A stretch of 13,194 bases of DNA from Acidimicrobiia bacterium (lineage in GTDB: Bacteria; Actinomycetota; Acidimicrobiia; Spongiisociales; SHLN01). Made by a program: the position numbers and the translations under genes. The notes under the pieces were generated by a model. That model was not told the DNA's origin, did not search any database, and saw nothing but the letters and a program-made list of their open reading frames with translations. Every line of letters begins with the position of its first letter. Position 1 is the first letter of the stretch. Of this stretch, positions 5,775-12,629 are shown piece by piece. The stretch is taken from contig JAUXJL010000025.1 of NCBI GenBank assembly GCA_030624805.1, forward strand, positions 1 through 13,194, read 5' to 3'.

Positions 5775-6349
5775 GTCCCGTAGTCACCGAAGTAGTCACC
5801 GCTGAGGCTGTCACCGCCCGGGTCGCTGAGCTGGGGGCAGAAATCACGGCCGACTATGGAGGCAAGACACCCGTCGTTGTGGGAGTTCTCAATGCCGCTC
5901 TCATGTTCTTGGCCGACCTCGTCCGGCACCTCGACTTTCTTCACGAAGTCGAGTTTCTGGCGGTGAGCCGGTTCGGCGAAGGCGGACGCGTCGGCATAGC
6001 AATGGATACGAGCATTTCTCTCCAGGGGCGCCACGTCCTCCTGGTCGAAGATCTGGTTGACACGGGCCTGACGCTTTCGTTCCTCCGGGAGCTGTTCGAA
6101 ACCCGCCATGTAGCCTCTTTGTGCACCGTGGCCCTCATCGACAAGGCGCCCCGTCGAATAGTCGAAGTGCCCGTGGAGTATCGAGGCTTCGAGGTGGGCG
6201 AGGAGTTCCTGCTCGGATACGGCCTGGATCATGAGAACCGGTACCGGAACCTCCCCTCGCTGTGGGCGGTGCAGGACTTCGCGGCCTTCACGGCCGACCC
6301 CGACGTCCTCCAAAGAGTGGTACTGAGCAGTGATAGGGTTGGCGCGTGA
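5765..6349 (+). CDS. HPRT-like phosphoribosyltransferase, divergent
   Basis: The 194-residue product has the PRPP-binding motif VLLVEDLVDTGLTL at 91-104, a purine-site region with Lys127 and RR at 130-131, and GYGLD at 151-155 followed by RYRNLP. These place it with type I hypoxanthine/guanine phosphoribosyltransferases, which make IMP or GMP from base and PRPP. Two family positions differ. The L-K-G loop that binds pyrophosphate reads L42-N-A44, and the S-S-Y-G flexible loop reads SRFG at 68-71. Activity or substrate may therefore have changed. It overlaps the carboxypeptidase gene by ten bases and the nuclease gene by four (GTGA). Adenosine deaminase at 11568-12629 would feed the same purine pool. 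Confidence 0.8.
   Translation: MGIGPVVTEVVTAEAVTARVAELGAEITADYGGKTPVVVGVLNAALMFLADLVRHLDFLHEVEFLAVSRFGEGGRVGIAMDTSISLQGRHVLLVEDLVDTGLTLSFLRELFETRHVASLCTVALIDKAPRRIVEVPVEYRGFEVGEEFLLGYGLDHENRYRNLPSLWAVQDFAAFTADPDVLQRVVLSSDRVGA
6331..6339 (+). promoter_or_regulatory. Extended -10 (TGATAGGGT) for a leaderless DUF151 gene
   Basis: TGA plus TAGGGT is an extended -10 that ends six bases before the GTG at 6346. It lies inside the 3' end of the phosphoribosyltransferase gene, so it would be an internal promoter giving the nuclease and K+ channel genes their own transcript. No ribosome-binding site precedes this GTG, which agrees. Confidence 0.5.
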
Positions 6350-6840
6350 GCTACGGGATTCCTATGGAGCTAGTGGGCGTGCGTATCGAGCTGCCGACCA
6401 ACCAGCCGATCGTGCTCCTTCGAGAGAGCGGCGGCGTCCGCTATCTCCCGATTTGGATCGGAGCGACCGAAGCCACCGCCATTGCCTTTGCACTCGAGGG
6501 TGTCGAGCCGCAGAGACCGCTCACCCACGACTTGCTGAAGGATGTCACAGGAGCACTCGGCGCCACGATCGAGCGGGTTGTCGTTAACGACCTTCGGGAA
6601 GGCATCTACTACGCAGACTTGGTTGTTTTGGCCGAGGACGGCGAAATCGTGATCTCCTCCCGCCCGTCCGACGCCATCGCACTGGCAGCTCGTACCGAGG
6701 CGAAGCTCTATGCGACGCCTGAGGTGTTGGAGGAAGCTGGTGTGGAGATCAAGGACGACGAGGACGAAGAGGCCGAAGTCGAGCGCTTCCGCGAATTCCT
6801 CGACACGGTGCGGCCTGAGGATTTCACCGGCGGGTCATGA
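6346..6840 (+). CDS. Bifunctional nuclease family protein (DUF151)
   Basis: The 164-residue product shows the DUF151 landmarks: V-x-I-E in strand 1, LPIWIG at 34-39, an acidic/alanine stretch ATEATAIAFALEG at 40-52, R57-P-L-T-H-D-L at 57-63 and SRPSDAIALA at 105-114. Some members have DNase and RNase activity in vitro and are linked to pathogen or stress responses in plants; the bacterial role is not well defined. In Mycobacterium a homologue sits between two MerR genes, as here. The C-terminal tail from about 133 is strongly acidic (DDEDEEAEVE at 137-146), commonly seen in actinobacterial versions. The GTG start overlaps the preceding stop by four bases. The end overlaps the channel gene by four (ATGA). 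Confidence 0.9.
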   Translation: MSYGIPMELVGVRIELPTNQPIVLLRESGGVRYLPIWIGATEATAIAFALEGVEPQRPLTHDLLKDVTGALGATIERVVVNDLREGIYYADLVVLAEDGEIVISSRPSDAIALAARTEAKLYATPEVLEEAGVEIKDDEDEEAEVERFREFLDTVRPEDFTGGS

Positions 6841-7832
6841 CCGCTGAGCAGCGACTTACTACGGCCGGAATTCTGCTGGCGGCCCTGACTGCGGTGGGGA
6901 CCCTTGGGTATGTGATCCTCGAGTCGGCCCCGATGTTCGATGCGTTCTACATGACCGTCATCACAATTTCGACCGTAGGCTTTGCTGAGGTCATAGATCT
7001 GAGCACGGCCGGGCGCACGCTCAGTGTGTTTCTGGTCGTGCTCGGAGTCGGTTTGGTTTTCTACACTGCGACCGCAGCGGTGGAGTTGATCATCGCCAAC
7101 CAGCCGAGGAGACGGAAGAAGGCCTTGGAACGAAACATTGGGAGCCTCCAGGATCACTACATCGTGTGCGGATTCGGCCGGGTGGGCCGTAATGCATGGA
7201 GTCACATCGTCGATGACCAGAAACCAGTTGTTGTCATCGACAACGACCCGGATCGAGTGGATGCCGCCACGGCGGCCGGGGCGCTGGCCATCGAGGGCGA
7301 TGCCACCCACAACGAGACGTTGGAGCGCGCCGGGATAGCTCGGGCGGCGGGATTGATCGCTTCGGTCGCCCAAGATTCAGACAACCTCGTCATAGTGCTC
7401 ACCGCCCGCACTGCCAGTCCCGATCTACTCATTACCGCCCGTGCCAATGAGGGTGAGGCCGAAGAGAAGCTCGTCATGGCAGGCGCCGATCGGGTAGTCG
7501 CTCCTCCCAAAGTAGGTGGCCATCGACTGGCGTCCCTGGTGCTGCATCGTGAATTGGCAGATTTCGTTGACCTCGTCCACGCCGGGCGGATGGTTGAATT
7601 TAAGGTCGAGGAGTTCGTCATCGATGGCGAGTCACCGCTCGACGGGGTCAGCTTGCGTGACTCGCAGATCCGCGGCCGGTCCGGCGCCATGGTGTTCGCG
7701 GTCGAAGAGCCGGGCGGCGGCCTCATTGTCAACCCCGATCCGGGCCTCGAGTTCACGAACGGATCACGGGTCGTAGCCATCGGGACCGACGATCAGCTCC
7801 GCCTTCTCCGCTCTCTCGTCAACCCGGCCTGA
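6837..7832 (+). CDS. Two-helix potassium channel with RCK (TrkA-N/TrkA-C) domains
   Basis: The 331-residue product has two membrane helices (about 9-27 and 62-87) flanking a pore loop with the filter TVGFAE at 46-51, where K+ channels normally have T-V-G-Y/F-G. A cytoplasmic RCK_N domain follows (about 107-225), with a Rossmann glycine motif GFGRVG at 112-117 and Asp135 at the end of strand 2 to bind NAD or a nucleotide. An RCK_C domain (about 248-331) completes it. Such channels form tetramers whose RCK ring opens the pore on ligand binding; c-di-AMP, Ca2+ or nucleotides are known ligands in relatives. The filter change Gly to Ala at residue 50 raises doubt about K+ selectivity. It is the last gene of the run; no clear terminator follows. 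Confidence 0.88.
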   Translation: MTAEQRLTTAGILLAALTAVGTLGYVILESAPMFDAFYMTVITISTVGFAEVIDLSTAGRTLSVFLVVLGVGLVFYTATAAVELIIANQPRRRKKALERNIGSLQDHYIVCGFGRVGRNAWSHIVDDQKPVVVIDNDPDRVDAATAAGALAIEGDATHNETLERAGIARAAGLIASVAQDSDNLVIVLTARTASPDLLITARANEGEAEEKLVMAGADRVVAPPKVGGHRLASLVLHRELADFVDLVHAGRMVEFKVEEFVIDGESPLDGVSLRDSQIRGRSGAMVFAVEEPGGGLIVNPDPGLEFTNGSRVVAIGTDDQLRLLRSLVNPA

Positions 7833-7849
7833 GGGCGCCCAGAACCAGT

Positions 7850-7858
7850 TATCCACAG
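7850..7858 (+). promoter_or_regulatory. Perfect DnaA box (TTATCCACA)
   Basis: The nine bases equal the consensus DnaA box exactly. It stands alone, seven bases upstream of the -35 of the MerR2 promoter, in the 113-bp gap after the channel gene. A single box at a promoter suggests DnaA-linked regulation or chance rather than an origin. Confidence 0.55.
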
Positions 7859-7864
7859 GGGCTG

Positions 7865-7893
7865 TTGACAACTTCGGGGTCGCTGGGTAGATT
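7865..7893 (+). promoter_or_regulatory. Sigma70-type promoter for the MerR2 operon
   Basis: Consensus -35 TTGACA at 7865-7870, a 17-bp spacer and TAGATT at 7888-7893 make the best canonical promoter in the window. A start near 7900 gives a 46-base leader with AAGGAGG at 7931-7937. It would drive the five genes up to 11571. Confidence 0.7.
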
Positions 7894-7905
7894 CCACGTT
7901 TGGAA

Positions 7906-7919
7906 TTACGGCCGTGTAA
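7906..7919. promoter_or_regulatory. Inverted repeat in the MerR2 leader, possible operator
   Basis: TTAC at 7906-7909 and GTAA at 7916-7919 flank a six-base centre, and ACGGCCGT at 7908-7915 is itself a palindrome. It lies just after the predicted start of transcription, where a repressor could act. Autoregulation by MerR2 is a guess from position. Confidence 0.3.
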
Positions 7920-7945
7920 CATACTCGGCGAAGGAGGCTCGAACC

Positions 7946-8440
7946 ATGTCGAACGATGGATACCGCGCACCCCAGGTGTGCAAACTAGTCGACATCACCT
8001 ATCGCCAGCTCGACTACTGGGCACGGACCGACCTCATTACTCCGTCAATCCAATCCGCCCAGGGTTCTGGTAGCCAGCGCCGCTATTCGTTCTCCGACAT
8101 CGTTCAGCTCAAGGTTGTCAAGCGATTGCTCGACGCCGGCATGAGCCTCAAGAAGATCCGCCAGGCCATCGAGATTCTGAGCCAGCAGATGCAGACTGAG
8201 CGTCCGCTGGTCGACGTCACGCTCCTGTCGGACGGCAACACGATTTATGCCGCCCATAACCCCTCCGAGGTCGTCGACGTTTTCCGACGCGGCCAGGGCG
8301 TGTTCGGCATCGCGGTTGGTCCCGTCCAGGACGAATTGGAGGGACAACTTCACGAACTCTTCCCCGAGTTAGCCAGTCCCCGCAGAGAAGAGGAAGCAGA
8401 CGCGGGCACCGATCCCGCAAGGACCGCGGAGGCCACCTGA
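7946..8440 (+). CDS. MerR-family transcription regulator (second MerR of the cluster)
   Basis: The 164-residue product has a MerR helix-turn-helix at about 8-75: QVCKLVDITYRQLDYWARTDL, then a wing with SQRRYSFSDIVQLKVVKRLL and a helix starting GMSLKKIRQAIE. The C-terminal part (about 88-140) includes a small strand-rich segment with GVFGIAVGPV at 118-127; there are no metal-binding cysteines. The gene corresponds by position to Rv1830 of Mycobacterium, downstream of the DUF151 nuclease. The ATG at 7946 is chosen because AAGGAGG stands eight bases before it; the frame is open back to a TTG at 7865, but that TTG is part of the -35 box. The tail from 146 is acidic and probably disordered. The stop overlaps the CTG of the next gene. 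Confidence 0.88.
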   Translation: MSNDGYRAPQVCKLVDITYRQLDYWARTDLITPSIQSAQGSGSQRRYSFSDIVQLKVVKRLLDAGMSLKKIRQAIEILSQQMQTERPLVDVTLLSDGNTIYAAHNPSEVVDVFRRGQGVFGIAVGPVQDELEGQLHELFPELASPRREEEADAGTDPARTAEAT

Positions 8441-8877
8441 CCACCAAACGAGACTCGGAAGCCGTCCCTCCCTCCGAGACCGAGGAATTTGCCCACAACA
8501 GTGAACGTCAGTTCGCGCGCTTGTTGGATTTCTACGGAATCGGCTGGGAATACGAGCCGACCACATTCCCGATTGAGTTTGACGACGCCGGCGAGGCCAT
8601 GAAGTACTTCACCCCCGACTTCTACCTGCCAGAAGAGGGTATCTACATCGAGATCACGACCATGAACCAGCGCCTGGTCACCAAGAAGAATCGCAAGGTC
8701 AGGCGGCTCCGTGAGGTGCACCCCGACGTGAAATGTAAGGTCTTCTACCAGCGCGACTACCTGCATCTCTTGCTCAAGTATGGCCTGGAGGAGACAACCG
8801 GCGACCTCCCTGCCCCGAGCCGGCTGCCGGGGCCCCCACAGGTCACCGATCTGGGAGCCAAACGCGGGGTAGGCTGA
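8437..8877 (+). CDS. PD-(D/E)xK nuclease-like hypothetical protein, probable CTG start
   Basis: The frame is open well upstream, but between the MerR2 stop and residue 28 it has no ATG, GTG or TTG. CTG at 8437 overlaps the MerR2 stop (CTGA) and has GGAGG at 8428-8432, so it is the likely start of a 146-residue protein. TTG at 8521 would delete NSERQFARLLDFYGI (21-35), which reads like the first conserved helix of PD-(D/E)xK folds. Further candidates are Asp61 in TPDFYLP and Glu72-x-Thr74 in IEITT, followed by basic VTKKNRKVRR at 81-90. This pattern (E, then D, then E-x-T/K) suggests a restriction-endonuclease-like fold. I do not know the family's function. It sits in the MerR2-gcvT operon. 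The proline-rich tail after 120 looks disordered. Confidence 0.7.
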   Translation: MTTKRDSEAVPPSETEEFAHNSERQFARLLDFYGIGWEYEPTTFPIEFDDAGEAMKYFTPDFYLPEEGIYIEITTMNQRLVTKKNRKVRRLREVHPDVKCKVFYQRDYLHLLLKYGLEETTGDLPAPSRLPGPPQVTDLGAKRGVG

Positions 8878-8885
8878 CCGCTGCG

Positions 8886-9968
8886 ATGCCGGCCTCCCCG
8901 CTCGATTCACTTCACCGCGATCTCGGCGCCCGCTTTGTTGACTTCGGTGGCTGGTCAATGCCGGTCCAATACGAGAGTGTCCTGGACGAGCATCGGGCAG
9001 TACGAGAGAAGATAGGGGTATTCGATGTCTCCCACCTCGGGCGAGTCAGAGTAAGCGGGGCGGGATCTACCGACCTTCTGCACCGCCTGTTCTGCAATGA
9101 CATCACGAAGATAGAGGAGGGTCGGGCCCAATACACCATGCTCCTCAACGACTCGGCGGGTGTGGTGGACGACATCATTGTGTGGAGAATCGCCGACGAG
9201 GACTACGTAGTGATGCCGAACGGAGTCAACATCGACGATGTTGCCGGCGCTCTGAGCCACCGTGCTCCCGATGGGATCAGACTCACTCCCAACCGGGAGG
9301 AGACCGCGCTGTTGGCCGTGCAGGGCCCAGCGGCGCCTGCTGTGTTGGAAGAGGTGACGGGTTGGCGTCCCCGCCGGTTTCGGGTGGACACAGCCGAGTT
9401 TGCTGGAGCCTCATTCCCAGCCGCCGGGACCGGTTATACCGGCGAGCCGGGCGGGGAATTGATGGTTCCCAATGACCAAGCCGAGGGCCTCACCCGCGCC
9501 CTGTTGGAGGCCGGCGGGGCACCAGCCGGTCTTGGCGCACGCGACCTCCTCAGACTAGAGATGGGATATCCCCTCTGGGGTCAGGACCTCGATGAGGAAA
9601 CGTCGCCGCTCGAGGCCGACCTGGCCTGGGTGGTGGACTGGGACCATGACTTCGTTGGAAAGAAGTCGCTCCGCCGCCAGTTCAGGAAGGGCGTCGAAAA
9701 GACTCAGGTAGCGTTTGTAATGAAGAGCCGCCGGATTCCGAGAACCGGCTACCCGCTGAGGGCGGGCGACAGCGTTGGAACGGTGACCAGCGGCAACCTC
9801 AGTCCCGTGCTCGAGAAGGGCATCGGGCTTGGGTATGTATCTCCGTCACCAGTCTTCCATCGCTACTCGCAGCTCGATGGCGACCCGGACCCACCTCTCG
9901 AGGTCGAGATCCGCGGTGAATGGGAACGAGTTACCCTCGCATCCACGCCGTTTATCAAGCGGAACTGA
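8886..9968 (+). CDS. gcvT: Aminomethyltransferase (glycine cleavage T protein)
   Basis: The 360-residue product has the T-protein landmarks: FGGWSMPVQY at 20-29, GVFDVSHLGRV at 44-54, LLNDSAGVVDDIIVWR at 86-101 with the acidic pair D95-D96 at the catalytic position, an A-V-Q-G-P stretch, GYTGEPGGE in the middle domain, and GTVTSGNLSPVLEKGIGLGYV near the C-terminus. The enzyme takes the methylene group from the aminomethyl-lipoyl H protein, transfers it to tetrahydrofolate and releases ammonia. Length and the SGNLSP motif favour GcvT over the related YgfZ protein. The ATG follows the nuclease-like gene by eight bases with no clear ribosome-binding site. Its TGA shares one base with the ATG of ppgK. 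Confidence 0.93.
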   Translation: MPASPLDSLHRDLGARFVDFGGWSMPVQYESVLDEHRAVREKIGVFDVSHLGRVRVSGAGSTDLLHRLFCNDITKIEEGRAQYTMLLNDSAGVVDDIIVWRIADEDYVVMPNGVNIDDVAGALSHRAPDGIRLTPNREETALLAVQGPAAPAVLEEVTGWRPRRFRVDTAEFAGASFPAAGTGYTGEPGGELMVPNDQAEGLTRALLEAGGAPAGLGARDLLRLEMGYPLWGQDLDEETSPLEADLAWVVDWDHDFVGKKSLRRQFRKGVEKTQVAFVMKSRRIPRTGYPLRAGDSVGTVTSGNLSPVLEKGIGLGYVSPSPVFHRYSQLDGDPDPPLEVEIRGEWERVTLASTPFIKRN

Positions 9969-10741
9969 TGGGGAAACGCAACGACCGGGCAGTTTCGAAG
10001 GTGCTCGGCGTGGACGTCGGTGGCTCGGGCATCAAGGGTGGCATCGTCGACCTCGATCTCGGCCAACTGATCACCGAGCGGCATCGCATCGAGACTCCGC
10101 AGCCCGCTACCCCAAAGGCGGTGGCGAGGGTGACGAAGGACCTGGTCGGCCATTTCAAGTGGGACGGTCCCGTTGGAGTGGCCATTCCTTCAATCGTGCG
10201 CAAGGGGATCGCTCACTCGGCTGCCAACATCGACAAGTCTTGGATCGGTGAGGATGCGGTCAAACGATTTTCGAAGGCACTCGACCGTCCCGTTCGGGTG
10301 CTCAACGATGCCGATGCGGCGGGGATTGCCGAGTTCCATTACGGAGCCGCCGCCAAATTTGCAGAGGGTGTCGCCATCATGCTCACTTTCGGGACCGGCA
10401 TCGGCAGCGCCATCCTGGTGGAGGGGGAACTGCTCCCCAACTCCGAGCTCGGCCACCTCGAGTTTCGAGGAAACGAGGCCGAACACTGGGCGAGCGCCAA
10501 GGTTCGCGAGCAGGAGGGTCTCTCGTGGAAGGTCTGGGCCGGTCGGGTCGACGCCTACCTCAACTATCTCGAGTTCCTGTTATCGCCTGATGTCTTCATC
10601 ATTGGTGGAGGTGTCAGCAGGCACCGTGAACTGTTCTTTCCCTACCTCGAGACCGCGGCGCGTATCATTGCGGCCGAATTGGAAAACCGTGCCGGAGTAG
10701 TCGGAGCGGCCTGGTTCGCAGCCCAAAAAGGAGGGCTATGA
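9968..10741 (+). CDS. ppgK: Polyphosphate glucokinase (ROK family)
   Basis: From ATG 9968 the product has 257 residues, typical for the family. It shows phosphate-binding DVGGSGIKG at 16-24, NDADAAGIAE at 113-122 with the catalytic Asp, TFGTGIGSA at 140-148, ELGHLE at 160-165 and IIGGGVS at 211-217. The ELGHLE motif and lack of the ROK zinc-binding cysteines match polyphosphate-glucose phosphotransferases, which phosphorylate glucose with inorganic polyphosphate, often also ATP; the enzyme is characteristic of Actinomycetota. The frame extends upstream to 9920, but that start lies inside gcvT and adds nothing family-like; the TGATG junction fits coupled translation. It overlaps the hydrolase gene by four bases (ATGA). 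Confidence 0.92.
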   Translation: MGKRNDRAVSKVLGVDVGGSGIKGGIVDLDLGQLITERHRIETPQPATPKAVARVTKDLVGHFKWDGPVGVAIPSIVRKGIAHSAANIDKSWIGEDAVKRFSKALDRPVRVLNDADAAGIAEFHYGAAAKFAEGVAIMLTFGTGIGSAILVEGELLPNSELGHLEFRGNEAEHWASAKVREQEGLSWKVWAGRVDAYLNYLEFLLSPDVFIIGGGVSRHRELFFPYLETAARIIAAELENRAGVVGAAWFAAQKGGL

Positions 10742-11571
10742 GTGAGATCAAGCGAGAAACGTCACGCACCGGTGTCGAGCTCGCAACCCGTGAGTGGCTC
10801 CCGGCCGGAAAACCCCGGGCCGGTGTCCTCATCGTCCACGGCCTGGCGGAGCACTCCGGTCGCTACCAGCACGTTGCCGACATTTTGACGGAGCGGGGAT
10901 TTGCCGTGCACGCCTTCGACCAACGTGGCCATGGTGAGTCCGGCGGGGACCGTATCCACACCGAGGCGTGGGACGTCCTGCTCGATGACGTTGAGGATCG
11001 GATGTCGGCGATGGCTTTTGAAGTCTCGGCGCCGGCGGTCATATACGGCCATTCGGTGGGGGGCCTCATCGCCCTCGACTACTGTCTGACACGGTCCGAA
11101 GTGCTTCCCGAGTTGTTGGTCTTGTCGGCTCCGGCCGTCTCGGCCAACGTCGCCAAATGGAAACAGTTGCTGGCCCCGATCCTCGCGGCAGTCATGCCGA
11201 AGGCGACGTTGCCGCTGGATCTCGAAGGAACTCAGCTATCGCGCGACCCCGCTGTCGGCGAGGCCTACTTCAACGATCCGCTGGTAGAGACGAAGGCAAC
11301 AGCCAAATTTGGTGCCGAAGCATTAAAAGCGCAGAAACGAGTCGGTGAGCTAATGGACTCGCTCTCGATACGCACAATGGTGATTGCCGGAGGAAATGAC
11401 GAGATCGTGCCGCCCCAATCGTCGTATGGCCTCGGCGAGGTGCTGGGGGTTGATCGAACCCTCTACCCCAACCTTCGTCACGAGATGCACAACGAGCCAG
11501 AAGGGCCCGAGGTGGTTGGTGACATTGCCGACTGGATCGACGCCCAGCTCGCCCGCGGCGAAGGTGGCTAG
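10738..11571 (+). CDS. Alpha/beta hydrolase, monoacylglycerol lipase-like
   Basis: The 277-residue product has oxyanion-hole HGLAEHSGRY at 34-43, DQRGHGES at 61-68, the nucleophile elbow GHSVGG with Ser106, acid Asp221 in GGNDEIVPP and His248 in NLRHEMHNE. This is the layout of the monoacylglycerol lipase/lysophospholipase group (Hydrolase_4), which cleaves monoacylglycerols or lysolipids. No signal peptide is present, so it should act in the cytoplasm. AAGGAGG at 10728-10734 is a strong ribosome-binding site placed close to the ATG, so the gene may be translated more than its neighbours. It ends the rightward run, and its TAG overlaps the stop codon of the convergent adenosine deaminase gene. 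Confidence 0.88.
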   Translation: MSEIKRETSRTGVELATREWLPAGKPRAGVLIVHGLAEHSGRYQHVADILTERGFAVHAFDQRGHGESGGDRIHTEAWDVLLDDVEDRMSAMAFEVSAPAVIYGHSVGGLIALDYCLTRSEVLPELLVLSAPAVSANVAKWKQLLAPILAAVMPKATLPLDLEGTQLSRDPAVGEAYFNDPLVETKATAKFGAEALKAQKRVGELMDSLSIRTMVIAGGNDEIVPPQSSYGLGEVLGVDRTLYPNLRHEMHNEPEGPEVVGDIADWIDAQLARGEGG

Positions 11572-12629
11572 AGCGAGCTCCCTAAATTGCTGCGGTATGC
11601 GTCGTTGATCTCGGCAAGTATCAGCTGCCTCGCCGGCCACTCACCGAAGCCGGCTCTGAGGGCGTTTCGGGTTGCCTCATGGAAGTCTTCGACACCAAAG
11701 TTGTGGTGCTCGGCCACGAGCTCGAACTCCTGGCTCAACGACGTGCCCGACATGAGGCGGTTGTCGGTGTTGAGCGTGACCGCAAAACCGGCCCGGTGGA
11801 GCAAGCCGACCGGGTGTGAGGCCGGGTCTGGATAGATTCCTGTGTGCACGTTGGAGAGCACGCTCACCTCGAGGGTCACCTGCATGTCTCGCACGTAGGT
11901 CGCTAGATCGCCGAGGTCGGTGATCTCACCATCGGACACGGTGGCATCCTCGATGATCCGTACGCCGTGGCCGACCCGACCGGCCCGACAGTGGTGGAGG
12001 GCCTGAGAAATCTGGGCGATTCCATCACCTTCTCCGGCGTGGATGGTGATTGCCAGGTTTGCTTCATCGGCTTGGCGGCACGCAGCCCGATAGTCGGCAT
12101 TGGGGTAGCCGGCTTCGGGTCCGGCCAGGTCAAAGCCCACAACACCGAGGTCCCGGCTTGCCACCGCCAGCTTGGCGACGGCGTCGGCATCAGTCATGTT
12201 CCGCATCGCGGACACGATGAGCCGCGTTACGCATCGAGTCTCGGCCTCTCCTGCTCGGATACCGGCAGCTACTGCTGCCAACACCTCGGTTGGTTCCAGG
12301 TCTTCCGCCGTGTGAAGGCTTGGAGCCAGCCGCCACTCGGCGTACCGGACTCCGTCGGCCGCCAGGTCTACGACCGCCTCGTAGGCAACTTGTTCGAGCG
12401 CGTCGGCCGATTGCATGACGGCCACGACGTGGTCGAAGGCCCGCAGATAAGACTCCAACGAACCAGACCCCCCTTGATGAAACCACTCTCCCAGCTCATC
12501 TGGATCGGTTGTGGGCAGATCCTCGTAGTGGGCATCGGCCGCGAGCTCCAGCACGGTAGCGACTCGAAGGCCACCGTCGAGGTGATCATGGAGAAGCGCC
12601 TTCGGGTAGCTAACGAATCCGCTACTCAT
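11568..12629 (-). CDS. add: Adenosine deaminase
   Basis: The 353-residue product has the zinc-site and catalytic motifs of adenosine deaminases: H14-x-H16 in HDHLDGG, HAGEG at 197-201 (His197 metal ligand, Glu200 acid), GRVGHG with His221, and NTDNRLMSGTS from 287 with Asp289. It converts adenosine or deoxyadenosine to inosine, feeding purine salvage. The frame is open to 12845, but the 72 extra residues read through the acetyltransferase gene in another frame and are low-complexity; ATG at 12629 gives MSSGFVSYPKALLHDHLDGG, a proper family start. It overlaps the GNAT stop by eight bases with no ribosome-binding site of note, so translation is probably coupled. It meets the hydrolase gene tail to tail. 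Confidence 0.95.
   Translation of the reverse strand: MSSGFVSYPKALLHDHLDGGLRVATVLELAADAHYEDLPTTDPDELGEWFHQGGSGSLESYLRAFDHVVAVMQSADALEQVAYEAVVDLAADGVRYAEWRLAPSLHTAEDLEPTEVLAAVAAGIRAGEAETRCVTRLIVSAMRNMTDADAVAKLAVASRDLGVVGFDLAGPEAGYPNADYRAACRQADEANLAITIHAGEGDGIAQISQALHHCRAGRVGHGVRIIEDATVSDGEITDLGDLATYVRDMQVTLEVSVLSNVHTGIYPDPASHPVGLLHRAGFAVTLNTDNRLMSGTSLSQEFELVAEHHNFGVEDFHEATRNALRAGFGEWPARQLILAEINDAYRSNLGSSL

Noticed and set aside
7850..7870. DnaA box plus nearby TTGACA as a replication origin
   Set aside because: Only one perfect box is seen, with no cluster, no AT-rich unwinding region and no dnaA, dnaN or parAB genes nearby.
7865..7945. TTG start of MerR2 at 7865
   Set aside because: That TTG is part of the -35 box; the ATG at 7946 has AAGGAGG at the right distance.
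9920..9967. Upstream start for polyphosphate glucokinase
   Set aside because: The extra 16 residues lie inside gcvT and the TGATG junction at 9966-9970 gives a normal coupled start.
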